From Spinacia oleracea (lineage: Eukaryota; Streptophyta; Magnoliopsida; Caryophyllales; Amaranthaceae), in the NCBI RefSeq assembly GCF_020520425.1, contig NC_079490.1:496001-560000 (forward strand): 64,000 nt of DNA, written 5' to 3'. Positions 23,901 to 35,642 of the stretch are shown here, piece by piece. Position 1 is the stretch's first letter. Every line of letters starts with the position of its first letter. The notes beneath the pieces were generated by a model. That model worked only from the letters and a program-made list of their open reading frames with translations, had not been told where the DNA came from and searched no databases. Made by a program: the position numbers and the translations under genes.

Positions 23901-26900
23901 ACAACGCGCGTTTTTTCGAAGTCCCTTTAAATGCCATTTAGGAGGCCCGGGGAGATGCTGCTAAGCACCCAATATGACCCCTGGGGACCCAAACGGTATG
24001 TGGGAAGCGCCCGAACCTCTAACGTTTCAAGTTTCTTAAAATGTAAAAATTAGCAAAAATCGCCCACCTATAATGCACACTTTTCGACCAAATTTGACCC
24101 GTTTTTTGGTTTTTTTTTTTTATCTCCTCAAATTTTGGGGAATGTATAATATGGTCATATAATAAGGTTTGGTCGGGAAAAAACCAACTTATTGGTCCCT
24201 TAAGGCCCCGGAATTCCATTTATTTCACAACGCACGTTTTTTCGAAGTCCCTTTAAATGCAATTTAGGAGGTCGGGGAGATGCTGCTAATCACCCAATAT
24301 GACTCATGGGGACCGAAAGGGTATGTGGGAAGCGCCCGGACCTCTAACATTTCAAGTTTCTTAAAATGTAAAAATTAGCCAAAATCGCCCACCTATAATG
24401 CACACTTTTCGACCAAATTTGACCCGTTTTGTGGTTTTTTTTTTTTAAATCTCCTTAAATTTTGGGGAATGTATAATATGGTCATATAATAAGGTTTGGT
24501 CGGGAAAAAATCAACTTTTTGGTCCCTTAAGGCCCCGGAATTCCATTTATTTCACAACGCGCGTTTTTTCGAAGTCCCTTTAAATGCCATTTAGGAGGCC
24601 GGGGAAATGCTGCTAAGCACCCAATATGACCCCTGGGACCCATAGGGTATGTGGGAAGTGCCCGGACCTCTAACGTTTCAAGTTTCTTAAAATTAAAAAA
24701 TTAGCCAAAATCGCCCACCCAATGCACACTTTTCGACCAAATTTGACCCGTTTTGTGGTATTTTTTTAGATCTACTCAAATTTTGGATAATGTATAATAT
24801 GGTTATATAATAAGGTTTGGTCGGGAAAAACCCAACTTATTGGTCCCTTAAGGCCCGGAATTCCATTTATTTCACAACGCGCGTTTTTTCGAAGTCCCTT
24901 TAAATGCCATTTAGGAGGCCGGGGAGATGCTGCTAAGCACCCAATATGACTCCTGGGGACCGAAAGGGTATGTGGGAAGCGCCCGGACCTCTAACGTTTC
25001 AAGTTTCTTAAAATGTAAAAATTAGCCAAAATCGCCCACCTATAATGCACACTTTTCGACCAAATTTGACCCGTTTTTTGGTTTTTTTTTTAGATCTCCT
25101 CAAATTTTGGGGAATGTATAATATGGTCATATAATAAGGTTTGGTCGGGAAAAAACCAACTTATTGGTCCCTTAAGGCCCCGGAATTCCATTTATTTCAC
25201 AACGCACGTTTTTTCGAAGTCCCTTTAAATGCAATTTAGGAGGTCGGGGAGATGCTGCTAATCACCCAATATGACTCATGGGGACCGAAAGGGTATGTGG
25301 GAAGCGCCCGGACCTCTAACATTTCAAGTTTCTTAAAATGTAAAAATTAGCCAAAATCGCCCACCTATAATGCACACTTTTCGACCAAATTTGACCCGTT
25401 TTGTGGTTTTTTTTTTTTAAATCTCCTTAAATTTTGGGGAATGTATAATATGGTCATATAATAAGGTTTGGTCGGGAAAAAATCAACTTTTTGGTCCCTT
25501 AAGGCCCCGGAATTCCATTTATTTCACAACGCGCGTTTTTTCGAAGTCCCTTTAAATGCCATTTAGGAGGCCGGGGAAATGCTGCTAAGCACCCAATATG
25601 ACCCCTGGGACCCATAGGGTATGTGGGAAGTGCCCGGACCTCTAACGTTTCAAGTTTCTTAAAATTAAAAAATTAGCCAAAATCGCCCACCCAATGCACA
25701 CTTTTCGACCAAATTTGACCCGTTTTGTGGTATTTTTTTAGATCTACTCAAATTTTGGATAATGTATAATATGGTTATATAATAAGGTTTGGTCGGGAAA
25801 AACCCAACTTATTGGTCCCTTAAGGCCCGGAATTCCATTTATTTCACAACGCGCGTTTTTTCGAAGTCCCTTTAAATGCCATTTAGGAGGCCGGGGAGAT
25901 GCTGCTAAGCACCCAATATGACTCCTGGGGACCGAAAGGGTATGTGGGAAGCGCCCGGACCTCTAACGTTTCAAGTTTCTTAAAATGTAAAAATTAGCCA
26001 AAATCGCCCACCCATGCACACTTTTCGACCAAATTTGACCCGTTTTGTGGTTTTTTTTTTTAAAATCTCCTTAAATTTTGGGGAATGTATAATATGGTCA
26101 TATAATAAGGTTTGGTCGGGAAAAAACCAACTTATTGGTCCCTTAAGGCCCCGGAATTCCATTTATTTCACAACGCGCGTTTTTTCGAAGTCCCTTTAAA
26201 TGCCATTTAGGAGGCCGGTGAAATGCTGCTAAGCACCGAATATGACCCCTGGGACCCATAGGGTATGTGGGAAGTGCCCGGACCTCTAACGTTTCAAGTT
26301 TCTTAAAATTTAAAAGTTAGCCAAAATCACCCACCACACTTTTCGACCAAATTTGACCCGTTTTGTGGTTTTTTTTAGATCTCCTCAAATTTTGGGGAAT
26401 GTATAATATGGTCATATAATAAGGTTTGGTCGGAAAAAAACCAACTAATTGGTCCCTTAAGGCCCCGGAATTCCATTTATTTCACAACGCGCGTTTTTTT
26501 GAAGTCCCTTTAAATGCCATTTAGGAGGCCGGGGAGATGCTGCTAAGCACCCAATATGACCCCTGGGGACCCAAAGGGTATGTGGGAAACGCCCGGACCT
26601 CTAACATTTCAAGTTTCTTAAAATGTAAAAATTAGCCAAAATTGCCCACCTATAATGCACACTTTTCGACCAAATTTGACCCGTTTTGTGGGTTTTTTTT
26701 AGATCTTCTCAAATTTTAGATAATGTATAATATGGTCATATAATAAGGTTTGGTCGGGAAAAAAACAAACTTATTGGTCCCTTAAGGCCCCGGAATTACA
26801 TTTATTTCACAACGCGCGTTTTTTCGAAGTCCCTTTAAATGCCATTTAGGAGGCCCGGGGAGATGCTGCTAAGCACTCAATATGACCCCTGGGGACCCAA

Positions 26901-29900
26901 ACGGTATGTGGGAAGCGCCCGAACCTCAAACGTTTCAAGTTTCTTAAAATGTAAAAATTAGCAAAAATCGCCCACCTATAATGCACACTTTTCGACCAAA
27001 TTTGACCCGTTTTTTGGTTTTTTTTTTTAGATCTCCTCAAATTTTGGGGAATGTATAATATGGTCATATAATAAGGTTTGGTCGGAAAAAAACCAACTTA
27101 TTGGTCCCTTAAGGCCCCGGAATTCCATTTATTTCACAACGCACGTTTTTTCGAAGTCCCTTTAAATGCAATTTAGGAGGTCGGGGAGATGCTGCTAATC
27201 ACCCAATATGACTCATGGGGACCGAAAGGGTATGTGGGAAGCGCCCGGACCTCTAACGTTTCAAGTTTCTTAAAATGTAAAAATTAGCCAAAATCGCCCA
27301 CCTATAATGCACACTTTTCGACCAAATTTGACCCGTTTTGTGGTTTTTTTTTTTTAAATCTCCTTAAATTTTGGGGAATGTATAATATGGTCATATAATA
27401 AGGTTTGGTCGGGAAAAAATCAACTTATTGGTCCCTTAAGGCTCCGGAATTCCATTTATTTCACAACGCGCGTTTTTTCGAAGTCCCTTTAAATGCCATT
27501 TAGGAGGCCGGGGAAATGCTGCTAAGCACCCAATATGACCCCTGGGACCCATAGGGTATGTGGGAAGTACGCGGACCTCTAACGTTTCAAGTTTCTTAAA
27601 ATTTAAAAATTAGCCAAAATCGCCCACCCAATGCACACTTTTCGACCAAATTTGACCCGTTTTGTGGTATTTTTTTAGATCTTCTCAAATTTTGGATAAT
27701 GTATAATATGGTTATATAATAAGGTTTGGTCGGGAAAAAACCAACTTATTGGTCCCTTAAGGCCCGGAATTCCATTTATTTCACAACGCGCGTTTTTTCG
27801 AAGTCCCTTTAAATGCCATTTAGGAGGCCGGGGAGATGCTGCTAAGCACCCAATATGACTCCTGGGGACCGAAAGGGTATGTGGGAAGCGCCCGGACCTC
27901 TAACGTTTCAAGTTTCTTAAAATGTAAAAATTAGCCAAAATCGCCCACCCATGCACACTTTTCGACCAAATTTGACCCTTTTTGTGGTTTTTTTTTTAAA
28001 TCTCCTTAAATTTTGGGGAATGTATAATATGGTCATATAATAAGGTTTGGTCGGGAAAAAACCAACTTATTGGTCCCTTAAGGCCCCGGAATTCCATTTA
28101 TTTCACAACGCGCGTTTTTTCGAAGTCCCTTTAAATGCCATTTAGGAGGCCGGTGAAATGCTGCTAAGCACCGAATATGACCCCTGGGACCCATAGGGTA
28201 TGTGGGAATTGCCCGGACCTCTAACGTTTCAAGTTTCTTAAAATTTAAAAGCTAGCCAAAATCACCCATCACACTTTTCGACCAAATTTGACCCGTTTTG
28301 TGGTTTTTTTTTAGATCTCCTCAAATTTTGGGGAATGTATAATATGGTCATATGATAAGGTTTGGTCGGAAAAAAATCAACTAATTGGTCCCTTAAGGCC
28401 CCGGAATTCCATTTATTTCACAACGCGCGTTTTTTCGAATTCCCTTTAAATGCCATTTAGGAGGCCGGGGAGATGCTACTAAGCACCCAATATGACCCCT
28501 GGGGACCCAAAGGGTATGTGGGAAGCGCCCGAACCTCTAACGTTTCAAGTTTCTTAAAATGTAAAAATTAGCCAAAATAGCCCACCTAATGCACACTTTT
28601 CGACCAAATTTGACCCGTTTTGTGGGTTTTTTTAGATCTCCTCAAATTTTGGGGAATGTATAATATGGTCATATAATAAGGTTTGGTCGGAAAAAAACCA
28701 ACTAATTGGTCCCTTAAGGCCCCGGAATTCCATTTATTTCACAACGCGCGTTTTTTTGAAGTCCCTTTAAATGCCATTTAGGAGGCCGGGGAGATGCTGC
28801 TAAGCACCCAATATGACCCCTGGGGACCCAAAGGGTATGTGGGAAACGCCCGGACCTCTAACATTTCAAGTTTCTTAAAATGTAAAAATTAGCCAAAATT
28901 GCCCACCTATAGTGCACACTTTTCGACCAAATTTGACCCGTTTTGTGGGTTTTTTTTAGATCTTCTCAAATTTTAGATAATGTATAATATGGTCATATAA
29001 TAAGGTTTGGTCGGGAAAAAAACAAACTTATTGGTCCCTTAAGGCCCCGGAATTCCATTTATTTCACAACGCGCGTTTTTTCGAAGTCCCTTTAAATGCC
29101 ATTTAGGAGGCCCGGGGAGATGCTGCTAAGCACCCAATATGACCCCTGGGACCCATAGGGTATGTGGGAAGTGCCCGGACCTCTAACGTTTCAAGTTTCT
29201 TAAAATTTAAAAATTAGCCAAAATCACCCACCTATAATGCACACTTTTCGACCAAATTTGAACCGTTTTGTGGTTTTTTTTTAAATCTCCTCAAATTTTG
29301 GGGAATGTATAATATGGTCATATAATAAGGTTTGGTCGGAAAAAAACCAACTAATTGGTCCCTTAAGACCCCGGAATTCAATTTATTTTACAACGCGCGT
29401 TTTTTCGAAGTACCTTTAAATGCCATTTAGGAGGCCGGGGAGATGCTGCTAAGCACCCAATATGACCCCTGGGGACCCAAAGGGTATGTGGGAAGCGCCC
29501 GGACCTCTAACGTTTCAAGTTTCTTAAAATGTAAAAATTAGCCAAAATCGCCCACCTATGCACACTTTTCGACCAAATTTGACCCGTTTTGTGGTTTTTT
29601 TTTTAGATCTGCTCAAATTTTGGGGAATGTATAATATGGTCATATAATAAGGTTTTGTCGGGAAAAAACCAACTTATTGGTCCCTTAAGGCCCCGGAATT
29701 CCATATATTCTGCAACACGTGTTTTTTCAAAAATCCCTTTAAATTCTATTTAGGAGGCCGAGGAGATGCTTCTAAGCACCCAATATGACCCCCCGAGAAC
29801 CCATGAAGTATGTGGGAAGCGCTAGGACCCCTAACGTTTCCCATTTCCTAAAATGTAAAAATTAGCAAAATCGCCCACCTTATGCACACTTTTTGACCAA

Positions 29901-32480
29901 ATTTGACCGACTTTGTGGATTTTTTTTGGATCTCATCAAATTTTGGGGAATGTTTAATATGGTCATATAATAAAGCTTGGTCGGGAAAAAAACCAACTTA
30001 ATGGTACCTTAAGGCCCCAGAATGTCATTTATTCTACAACGCGCGTTTTTTCGAAGTCCCTTTGAATGCCATTTAGGAGGCCGGGGAGATGCTGCTAAGC
30101 ACCCAATATGACTCCTGGGGACCGAAAGGGTATGAGGGAAGCGCCCGGACCTCTAACGTTTCAAGTTTCTTAAAACGTAAAAATTAGCCAAAATCGCCTA
30201 CCTATAATGCACACTTTTCGACCAAATTTGACCCGTTTTGTGGTTTTTTTTTTATGATCTCCTTAAATTTTGGGGAATGTATAATATGGTAATATAATAA
30301 GGTTTGGTCGGGAAAAAACCAACTTATTGGTCCCTTAAGGCACCGGAATTCCATTTATTCCACAACGCGCGTTTTTTCGAAGTCCCTTTAAATGCCATTT
30401 AAGAGGCCGGAGAGATGCTGCTAAGCACCCAATATGACCCATGGGGACCCATAGGGTATGTGGAAAGTGCCCGGACCTCTAACGTTTCAAGTTTCTTAAA
30501 ATTTAAAAATTAGCCAAAATCACCCACCTATGCACACTTTTCGACCAAATTTGACCCGTTTTGTGGTTTTTTTTTAGATCTCCTCAAATTTTGGGGAATG
30601 TTTAATATGGTCATATAATAAGGTTAAGTCCGGAAAAAACCAACTTATTGGTCCCTTAAGGCCCCGGAATTCCATTTATTTCACAACGCGCGTTTTTTCG
30701 AAGTCCCTTTAAATGCCATTTAGGAGGCCGGGGAAATGCTGCTAAGCACCCAATATGACCCCTGGGACCCATAGGGTATGTGGGAAGTGCCCGGACCTCT
30801 AACGTTTCAAGTTTCTTAAAATTTAAAAATTAGCCAAAATCGCACACCTATAATGCACACTTTTCGACCAAATTTGACCCGTTTTGTGGTTTTTTTTTAG
30901 ATCTCCTCAAATTTTGGGGAATGTTTAATATGGTCATATAATAAGGTTTGGTCGGGAAAAAAACCAACTTATTGGTCCCTTAAGGCCCCGTATTTCCATT
31001 AATTCCACAACGCGCATTTTTTCAAAAATCCCTTTAAATTCCATTTACGAGGCCGAGGAGATGCTTCTAAACACCCAATATGACCCCCGGGGACCCATAG
31101 GGTATGTGGGAAGCGCCCGGACCTCTAACATTTCAAGTTTCCTAAAATGTAAAAATTAGCCAAAATTGCCCACCTAAAGCACACTTTTCGACCAAATTTG
31201 ACCCGTTTTGTGGTTTTTGTTAGATCTCCTCAAATTTTGGGGAATGTTTAATATTTTCTATAACAAGGTTTGGTTTGGAAAATACCAACTTATTGTTCCC
31301 TTAAGGTCCCGAAATGCCCTTTAAATTCCATTTAAGAGGCCGGGGAGATGCTTCTAAGCACCCAATATGACCCCCCGGGAACCCATGAAGTATGTGGGAA
31401 GCGCCCTGAGCTTTAACGTTTTTCGTTTCCTAAAATGTAAAATTAGCCAAAATCGCCCACTTAATGCACACTTTTTGACCAAATTTGACCAATTTTGTGG
31501 ATTTTTTTTGATCTCCTCAAATGTTGGGGAATGTTTAACATGGTCATATAACAAGGTTGGTCGGTAAAAAACAAACTTATTGGTCCCTTAAGGCTCAGAA
31601 ATGCCATTTATTCTGCAACGCGCGTTTTTTCAAAAGTCCCTTTAAATGCCATTTAGAAGGGCGAGGAGATGCTTCTAAGCACCCAATATCACTCCCGGGG
31701 ACCCATAGGGTATGTGGGAAGCGCTCGGACCTCTAACATTTCAAGTTTCCTTAAATGTAAAAAGTTGCCGAAATCGCCCACCTAATGCACACTTTTCGAC
31801 CAAATTTGACCCATTTTGTGGATTTTTTTAAAATCTCCTCAAATTTTGGGTACTGTTTAATATGGTCATATAACAAGGTTTGATCGGGAAAAACCAACTT
31901 AGTGGTCCCTTAAGGCCCTAGCATGCCATTTATTCTGCAACTTGCGTTTTTTCAAAGTCCCTTTAAATTCCATTTAGGAGGCCGAGGAGATGTTTCTAAG
32001 CACCCAATATTACCTGTCGGGAACCCATGAAGTATGTTGGAAGCGCTCGGGCCTCTAACGTTTCCCGTTTCCTAAAATGTAAAAATTAGCAAAATCGCCC
32101 ACCTAATGCACACTTTTAGATCAAATTTGACCCACTTTGTGGATTTTTTTGGATCTCCTCATATTTTGGTGAATGTTTAATATGGTCATACAACAAGGTT
32201 TGGTCGGGAAAAAACCATATTATCAGTCCCTTAAGGCCCTGGAATGTCATTTAGTACGCAACGCGCGTTTTTTCAAAAGTCCCTTTAAATGCCCTTTGGA
32301 GGCCGAGGAGATGCTTCTAAACACTCAAATAACCCTCGGGGACCCATGGGGTATGTGGGAAGCGTCTGGACCTCTAACGTTTTCCGTTTCCTAAAATTTA
32401 AAAATGTACCAAAATCGCCCACCTAATGCACATTTTGTGACCAAATTTGACCCACTTTGTGGATTTTTATTTGGATCTCC
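17940..32480 (+). repeat. Satellite array, right segment (about 45 copies)
   Basis: This continues the 324-bp satellite in the same orientation. Irregular units are visible: a shortened, scrambled monomer at about 21,585-21,650 and a partial tail duplication at about 23,470-23,550. Larger duplications occur too: the block around 24,240-25,210 repeats at 25,210-26,180 (three monomers), and a related block starts again near 27,160. From about 31,000 the copies become increasingly diverged, and homology fades near 32,480. The last recognisable units carry CAACGCGCGTTTTTTCAAAAG and GGAGGCCGAGGAGATGCTTC. Confidence 0.95.
30103..30107 (+). other. Empty-site counterpart of the Copia insertion
   Basis: About 430 bp to the left and 380 bp to the right of this CCAAT closely match 7,143-7,580 and 17,940-18,320. 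They share rare markers such as AAGGCACCGGAA, GGGTATGAGGGAAG, TATGGTAATATAATAAGG and CTTTGAATGCC. It is therefore the uninterrupted duplicate of the insertion site and shows CCAAT once. Confidence 0.85.
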
Positions 32481-32699
32481 TCATATCTCTAAATTTTGTG
32501 GACTTTTCTGTCTTACTGTCTATACCAGTTCAGTGACTTTTTGTACCACTTAAGTGCTTTGTTAAATGAGCAGAAGTTCTGAAACCTGAATCGCATTTCA
32601 GATGCTGTCATTTTAGATTTATATTAAAGAATTTCAGACAAGATTTAGAGAAATGATTTTGATAACAAAATGAGCATATACTTTATACCCAAATTCTTA

Positions 32700-33205
32700 T
32701 ATGAGACTGTCCTCACCATCAACTGATGATGAGATCAGTTCACACTTGCGAATTTAGGTATGTTACTTCTATAGTTTAGACATGTTAATTTTTTTTTTTA
32801 ATAATTTTAGAGGAGGTATTTTTTTTAGTTTAGGTATGTTACTTCTATAATTTAGACATGTTACTTTTTTTTATAATTTTAGATGAGATACTTTTTTAGA
32901 TTAGGTATGTTACTTCTATAGTTTAGACATGTTACTTTTTTTTTTATACGGAATAGTTTTAGGGGAGGTACATTTTTAGTTTAGGTATGTTACTTTTATA
33001 ATTTAGACATTTACTTTTTTCTCTTTTTTTTTATTTATAATTTTAGAGGAGGTACTTTTTTACGTTTAGGTATGTTACTTCTATAGTTTAGATCTGTTAC
33101 TTTTTTTATATATATATATAGTTTTAGGGAGGTACGCTATTGGTTTCGCGCTCGTCTCACCATCAAGTTGATGGTGTGACTGGTCTCACAGGAGACGCGC
33201 TGTAC
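32700..33205. repeat. Short tandem repeats between two CTCACCATCAA palindromes
   Basis: Five imperfect copies of a 65-85 bp unit (TTAGGTATGTTACTTCTATA, then GTTTAGACATGTTAC and a T-rich tail) run from about 32,755 to 33,135. Both sides carry a related palindromic motif (CTCACCATCAACTGATGATGAG at about 32,711, CTCACCATCAAGTTGATGGTG at about 33,156). This may be a degraded DNA transposon, but no clear terminal repeats or target duplication could be defined. Confidence 0.5.
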
Positions 33206-33259
33206 TTTATAAGGGCTAAAAGAATTCATGTACTGCTTGCCAAATCTTCTGAAACAAAT

Positions 33260-33645
33260 AAATGTATCAAAATCAAAGAATCAGAGATTCAGAGACGTAC
33301 TAAAATTTCCACCCATGAAAATACCTTGATTTTGACACTGTTAAAATTTCCACCCATGAAAAAACCTTGATTTTGACACTATTTAAGGTTTTAGTGGTTA
33401 TACAATTAGCCCCACGCTTTTGTGATTAATAGTTAATGACAAGTTGACCACCAATCAACCTTAAACCACAATCAGTTTAACCAGGTGTGTGATAGTGTGT
33501 GCATTGTGCATGATAATTCATTTGTCTTTAAACTCGACCTTTAACCTTAAAACAATAAGGATCCTCTGTATTCTCCTTTGAAAAACAAATTGTGACTTTA
33601 GAGTTTAAAGCAAGTACTTGAACTTCAACTCAGATCAGAAAAACT
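33260..33645 (+). promoter_or_regulatory. Upstream region of PSY-like gene 1
   Basis: Contains the block CAGAGACGTACTAAAATTTC.. followed by TTGATTTTGACAC and TTTTAGTGGTTATA..AGCCCC. The same block occurs upstream of PSY-like gene 2 (about 35,365-35,450) and of the broken third copy (about 38,478-38,575). Here its core is itself duplicated in tandem (about 33,298-33,380). Sequence directly before the start (CTTGAACTTCAACTCAG) is shared with the third copy. No convincing TATA box was found. Confidence 0.55.
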
Positions 33646-35113
33646 ATGTACAGTTCATTAGCCATGCAGTTTCTGTATCTGCAGACTACAGGTACTGCAC
33701 ATAAAAATGGCTTAATGCAAAAATTAAAGGTCAATAAAGCTCCTAAATTTGAGTTACATAGAAGAAAATCAACAAGCTTTCTTGTTCTATCCAATAAGGG
33801 CATTGAGAGGCAGTCTAAGGGTGTGATTCCCAGAAAACAGACCCATTTAGATCCTACCCTTCTAACAGAGGCCTATAACAGCTGCAGAAAAATCTGTGCT
33901 CAGAATTCTACAAGCTATTATCTGGGTATATGGTTTCATCACCCTGGCCTTTTACCTATCTTGTTCCATTCTACTTCTTATGATTCTTAATTCATGCATT
34001 TTTGTTTTGAATCTTGGTACAGGAAGTTTGCTGTTGACTGAAGAAAGGAAGAAAGCAATATGGGCTATATATGGTGCAGTCTCCCACTCTCCCTATATCT
34101 GTTAAATTACTTTACACAAGATTTTGCTGATAATTACTATGATGCCCTGGTTAACAGCTTGGACCCACAGGATTGATGAGCTAGTGGATGGTCCAAATTC
34201 CCGTCTCACGGACTCAGCTGTGTTGGATAGCTGGGAAAAGAGGCTCGAGGATATCTTTGATGGACGCCCTCATGACAAAATTGATGCCGCTTTGGCTGAC
34301 ACTGTCCAACGATTTCCCCTTGACATCAAGGTAGTTTTCCTTAGATTTCTTGTTGCTTTTTTTTTCCTGTTAGTTTTGCTACACTAACTTACATTTCTTG
34401 ACAAATAGCCGTTCAAAGACTTGATGAAAGGAATGAGAATGGACACGTGGAAAAAACGCTATGAGAACTATGAAGAGCTTGAACTGTATTGCTACTATGT
34501 ATCAGGAACTGGTGGGTTAATGACTATTCCGATAGCAGGAATTTCACCAGAGTTTGCAAGTTCCACAGAAAGCGTTTATAAAGCCGCTCTTTCCTTGGGT
34601 ACTGCTTTCCAACTGACTAACATCCTAAGAGATGTAGAAGAAGAGTAAGGCCCTGTTCTTTTTGGCTTATTTTCAGTTTCATAACTTATTTTTCGGTTCA
34701 GTTCAGTTCAGTTCAGTTAAGTTCCGCTCAGTTCAGTTCAGTGAACTAATAGTGCCTATTTTTTTCAATGTAGTGCTTTAAGGGGGAGAGTGTACCTTCC
34801 ACAAGACGAGCTCAGAGAGTTTGGACTAACAGACAAGGACATTTTCTCAAAGAATGTCTCAGAGAAATGGAGGGAATTCACAAAGAAGCAGATAGTTAGG
34901 GCAAGATACTATTATGATCTAGCAGAACAAGGTGTTTCTCAGCTAAACAGCGAAAGTAGGTGGCCGGTGTGGGCGTCATTGATGCTATATCGAGCAATCT
35001 TGGACAGGATAGAGAGAAACAATTACGACAACTTAACAAAGCGAGCAAAATTAGGGAATGCTGAGAAACTTATGTTGCTGCCATTAGCTTATGCGAAAGC
35101 CACAGGGTGGTAG
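33646..35113 (+). CDS. PSY: Phytoene synthase-like protein, copy 1 (five exons)
   Basis: Exons 33646-33925, 34023-34073, 34158-34330, 34409-34644 and 34774-35113 join in frame to 359 residues. Phytoene synthase condenses two geranylgeranyl diphosphates into phytoene, the first committed plastid step of carotenoid synthesis. Both aspartate-rich substrate motifs are present (DELVDGPN near residue 117; RDVEED near 245, then [11 protein letters not shown]). So are AIWAIY, GMRMD and NILRD. The basic, Ser/Thr-containing N-terminus fits a transit peptide. The usual WCRRTDE reads WTHRIDE, and AGTVG reads SGTGG. The protein is shorter than typical PSY (about 420 residues), ends soon after LPLAYAKA, and lacks about 12 residues present in copy 2 after VLSNKG. 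The intron that interrupts WPV-WAS in copy 2 is cleanly absent. Divergence suggests a specialised or weakened enzyme. Confidence 0.85.
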
Positions 35114-35582
35114 TACCCAAGAACAGAACCAGTGCATTAGTGCTAATTAAACACTGATTATGTTGTTCATAAGAAAAGTTTCATGGTAAACTCTTTGATC
35201 ATTGTAATACTAATTGAGTAATTGCACATATGATTAAGTTAAGACAGGAAGTAATAGCATTGTTGTATTATATCATGGTCAAAGAAGACTATTATTAACC
35301 AGAAATGAACACAAAATGGAGCTAATTTTTCACATTAAAACAACCAAAAATATCAAAGTCTAGAAAACAGAGACGTACTGAAACTTCTACCAGTGAAAAT
35401 GATGCTGATTTTGACAATTTTTTAGTGGTTATCAGTAAATTTAGCCCCACTCTTTAAAGAATGTAGTTAGATAACAACCAATCAAGATCAAATCATCCAA
35501 ACTTTCCTCCTTTTTTCTTCTAACAAATGAAACCAAATTTGGTAAGAATGTAACCAAGTAGATATCCCTTTTAAATCCTATG

Positions 35583-35590
35583 TATATAAA
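35583..35590 (+). promoter_or_regulatory. TATA box of PSY-like gene 2
   Basis: TATATAAA lies 53 bp before the start codon, leaving room for a short leader. It follows the shared PSY-cluster promoter block. Confidence 0.55.
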
Positions 35591-35642
35591 TAGTATAAAA
35601 CATCAAATAAAAAAAATTACCCTTTAAAGAAATCACTGAAAT

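Noticed and set aside
23359-31567. Short frames of 60-76 codons in satellite monomers (MEFRGLKGPISWFF type)
   Set aside because: They vary between monomers with each indel and have no start context or conservation of coding frame.
1349-32480. CRISPR-like array
   Set aside because: The repeats are contiguous 324-bp monomers without unique spacers, in a plant nuclear setting.
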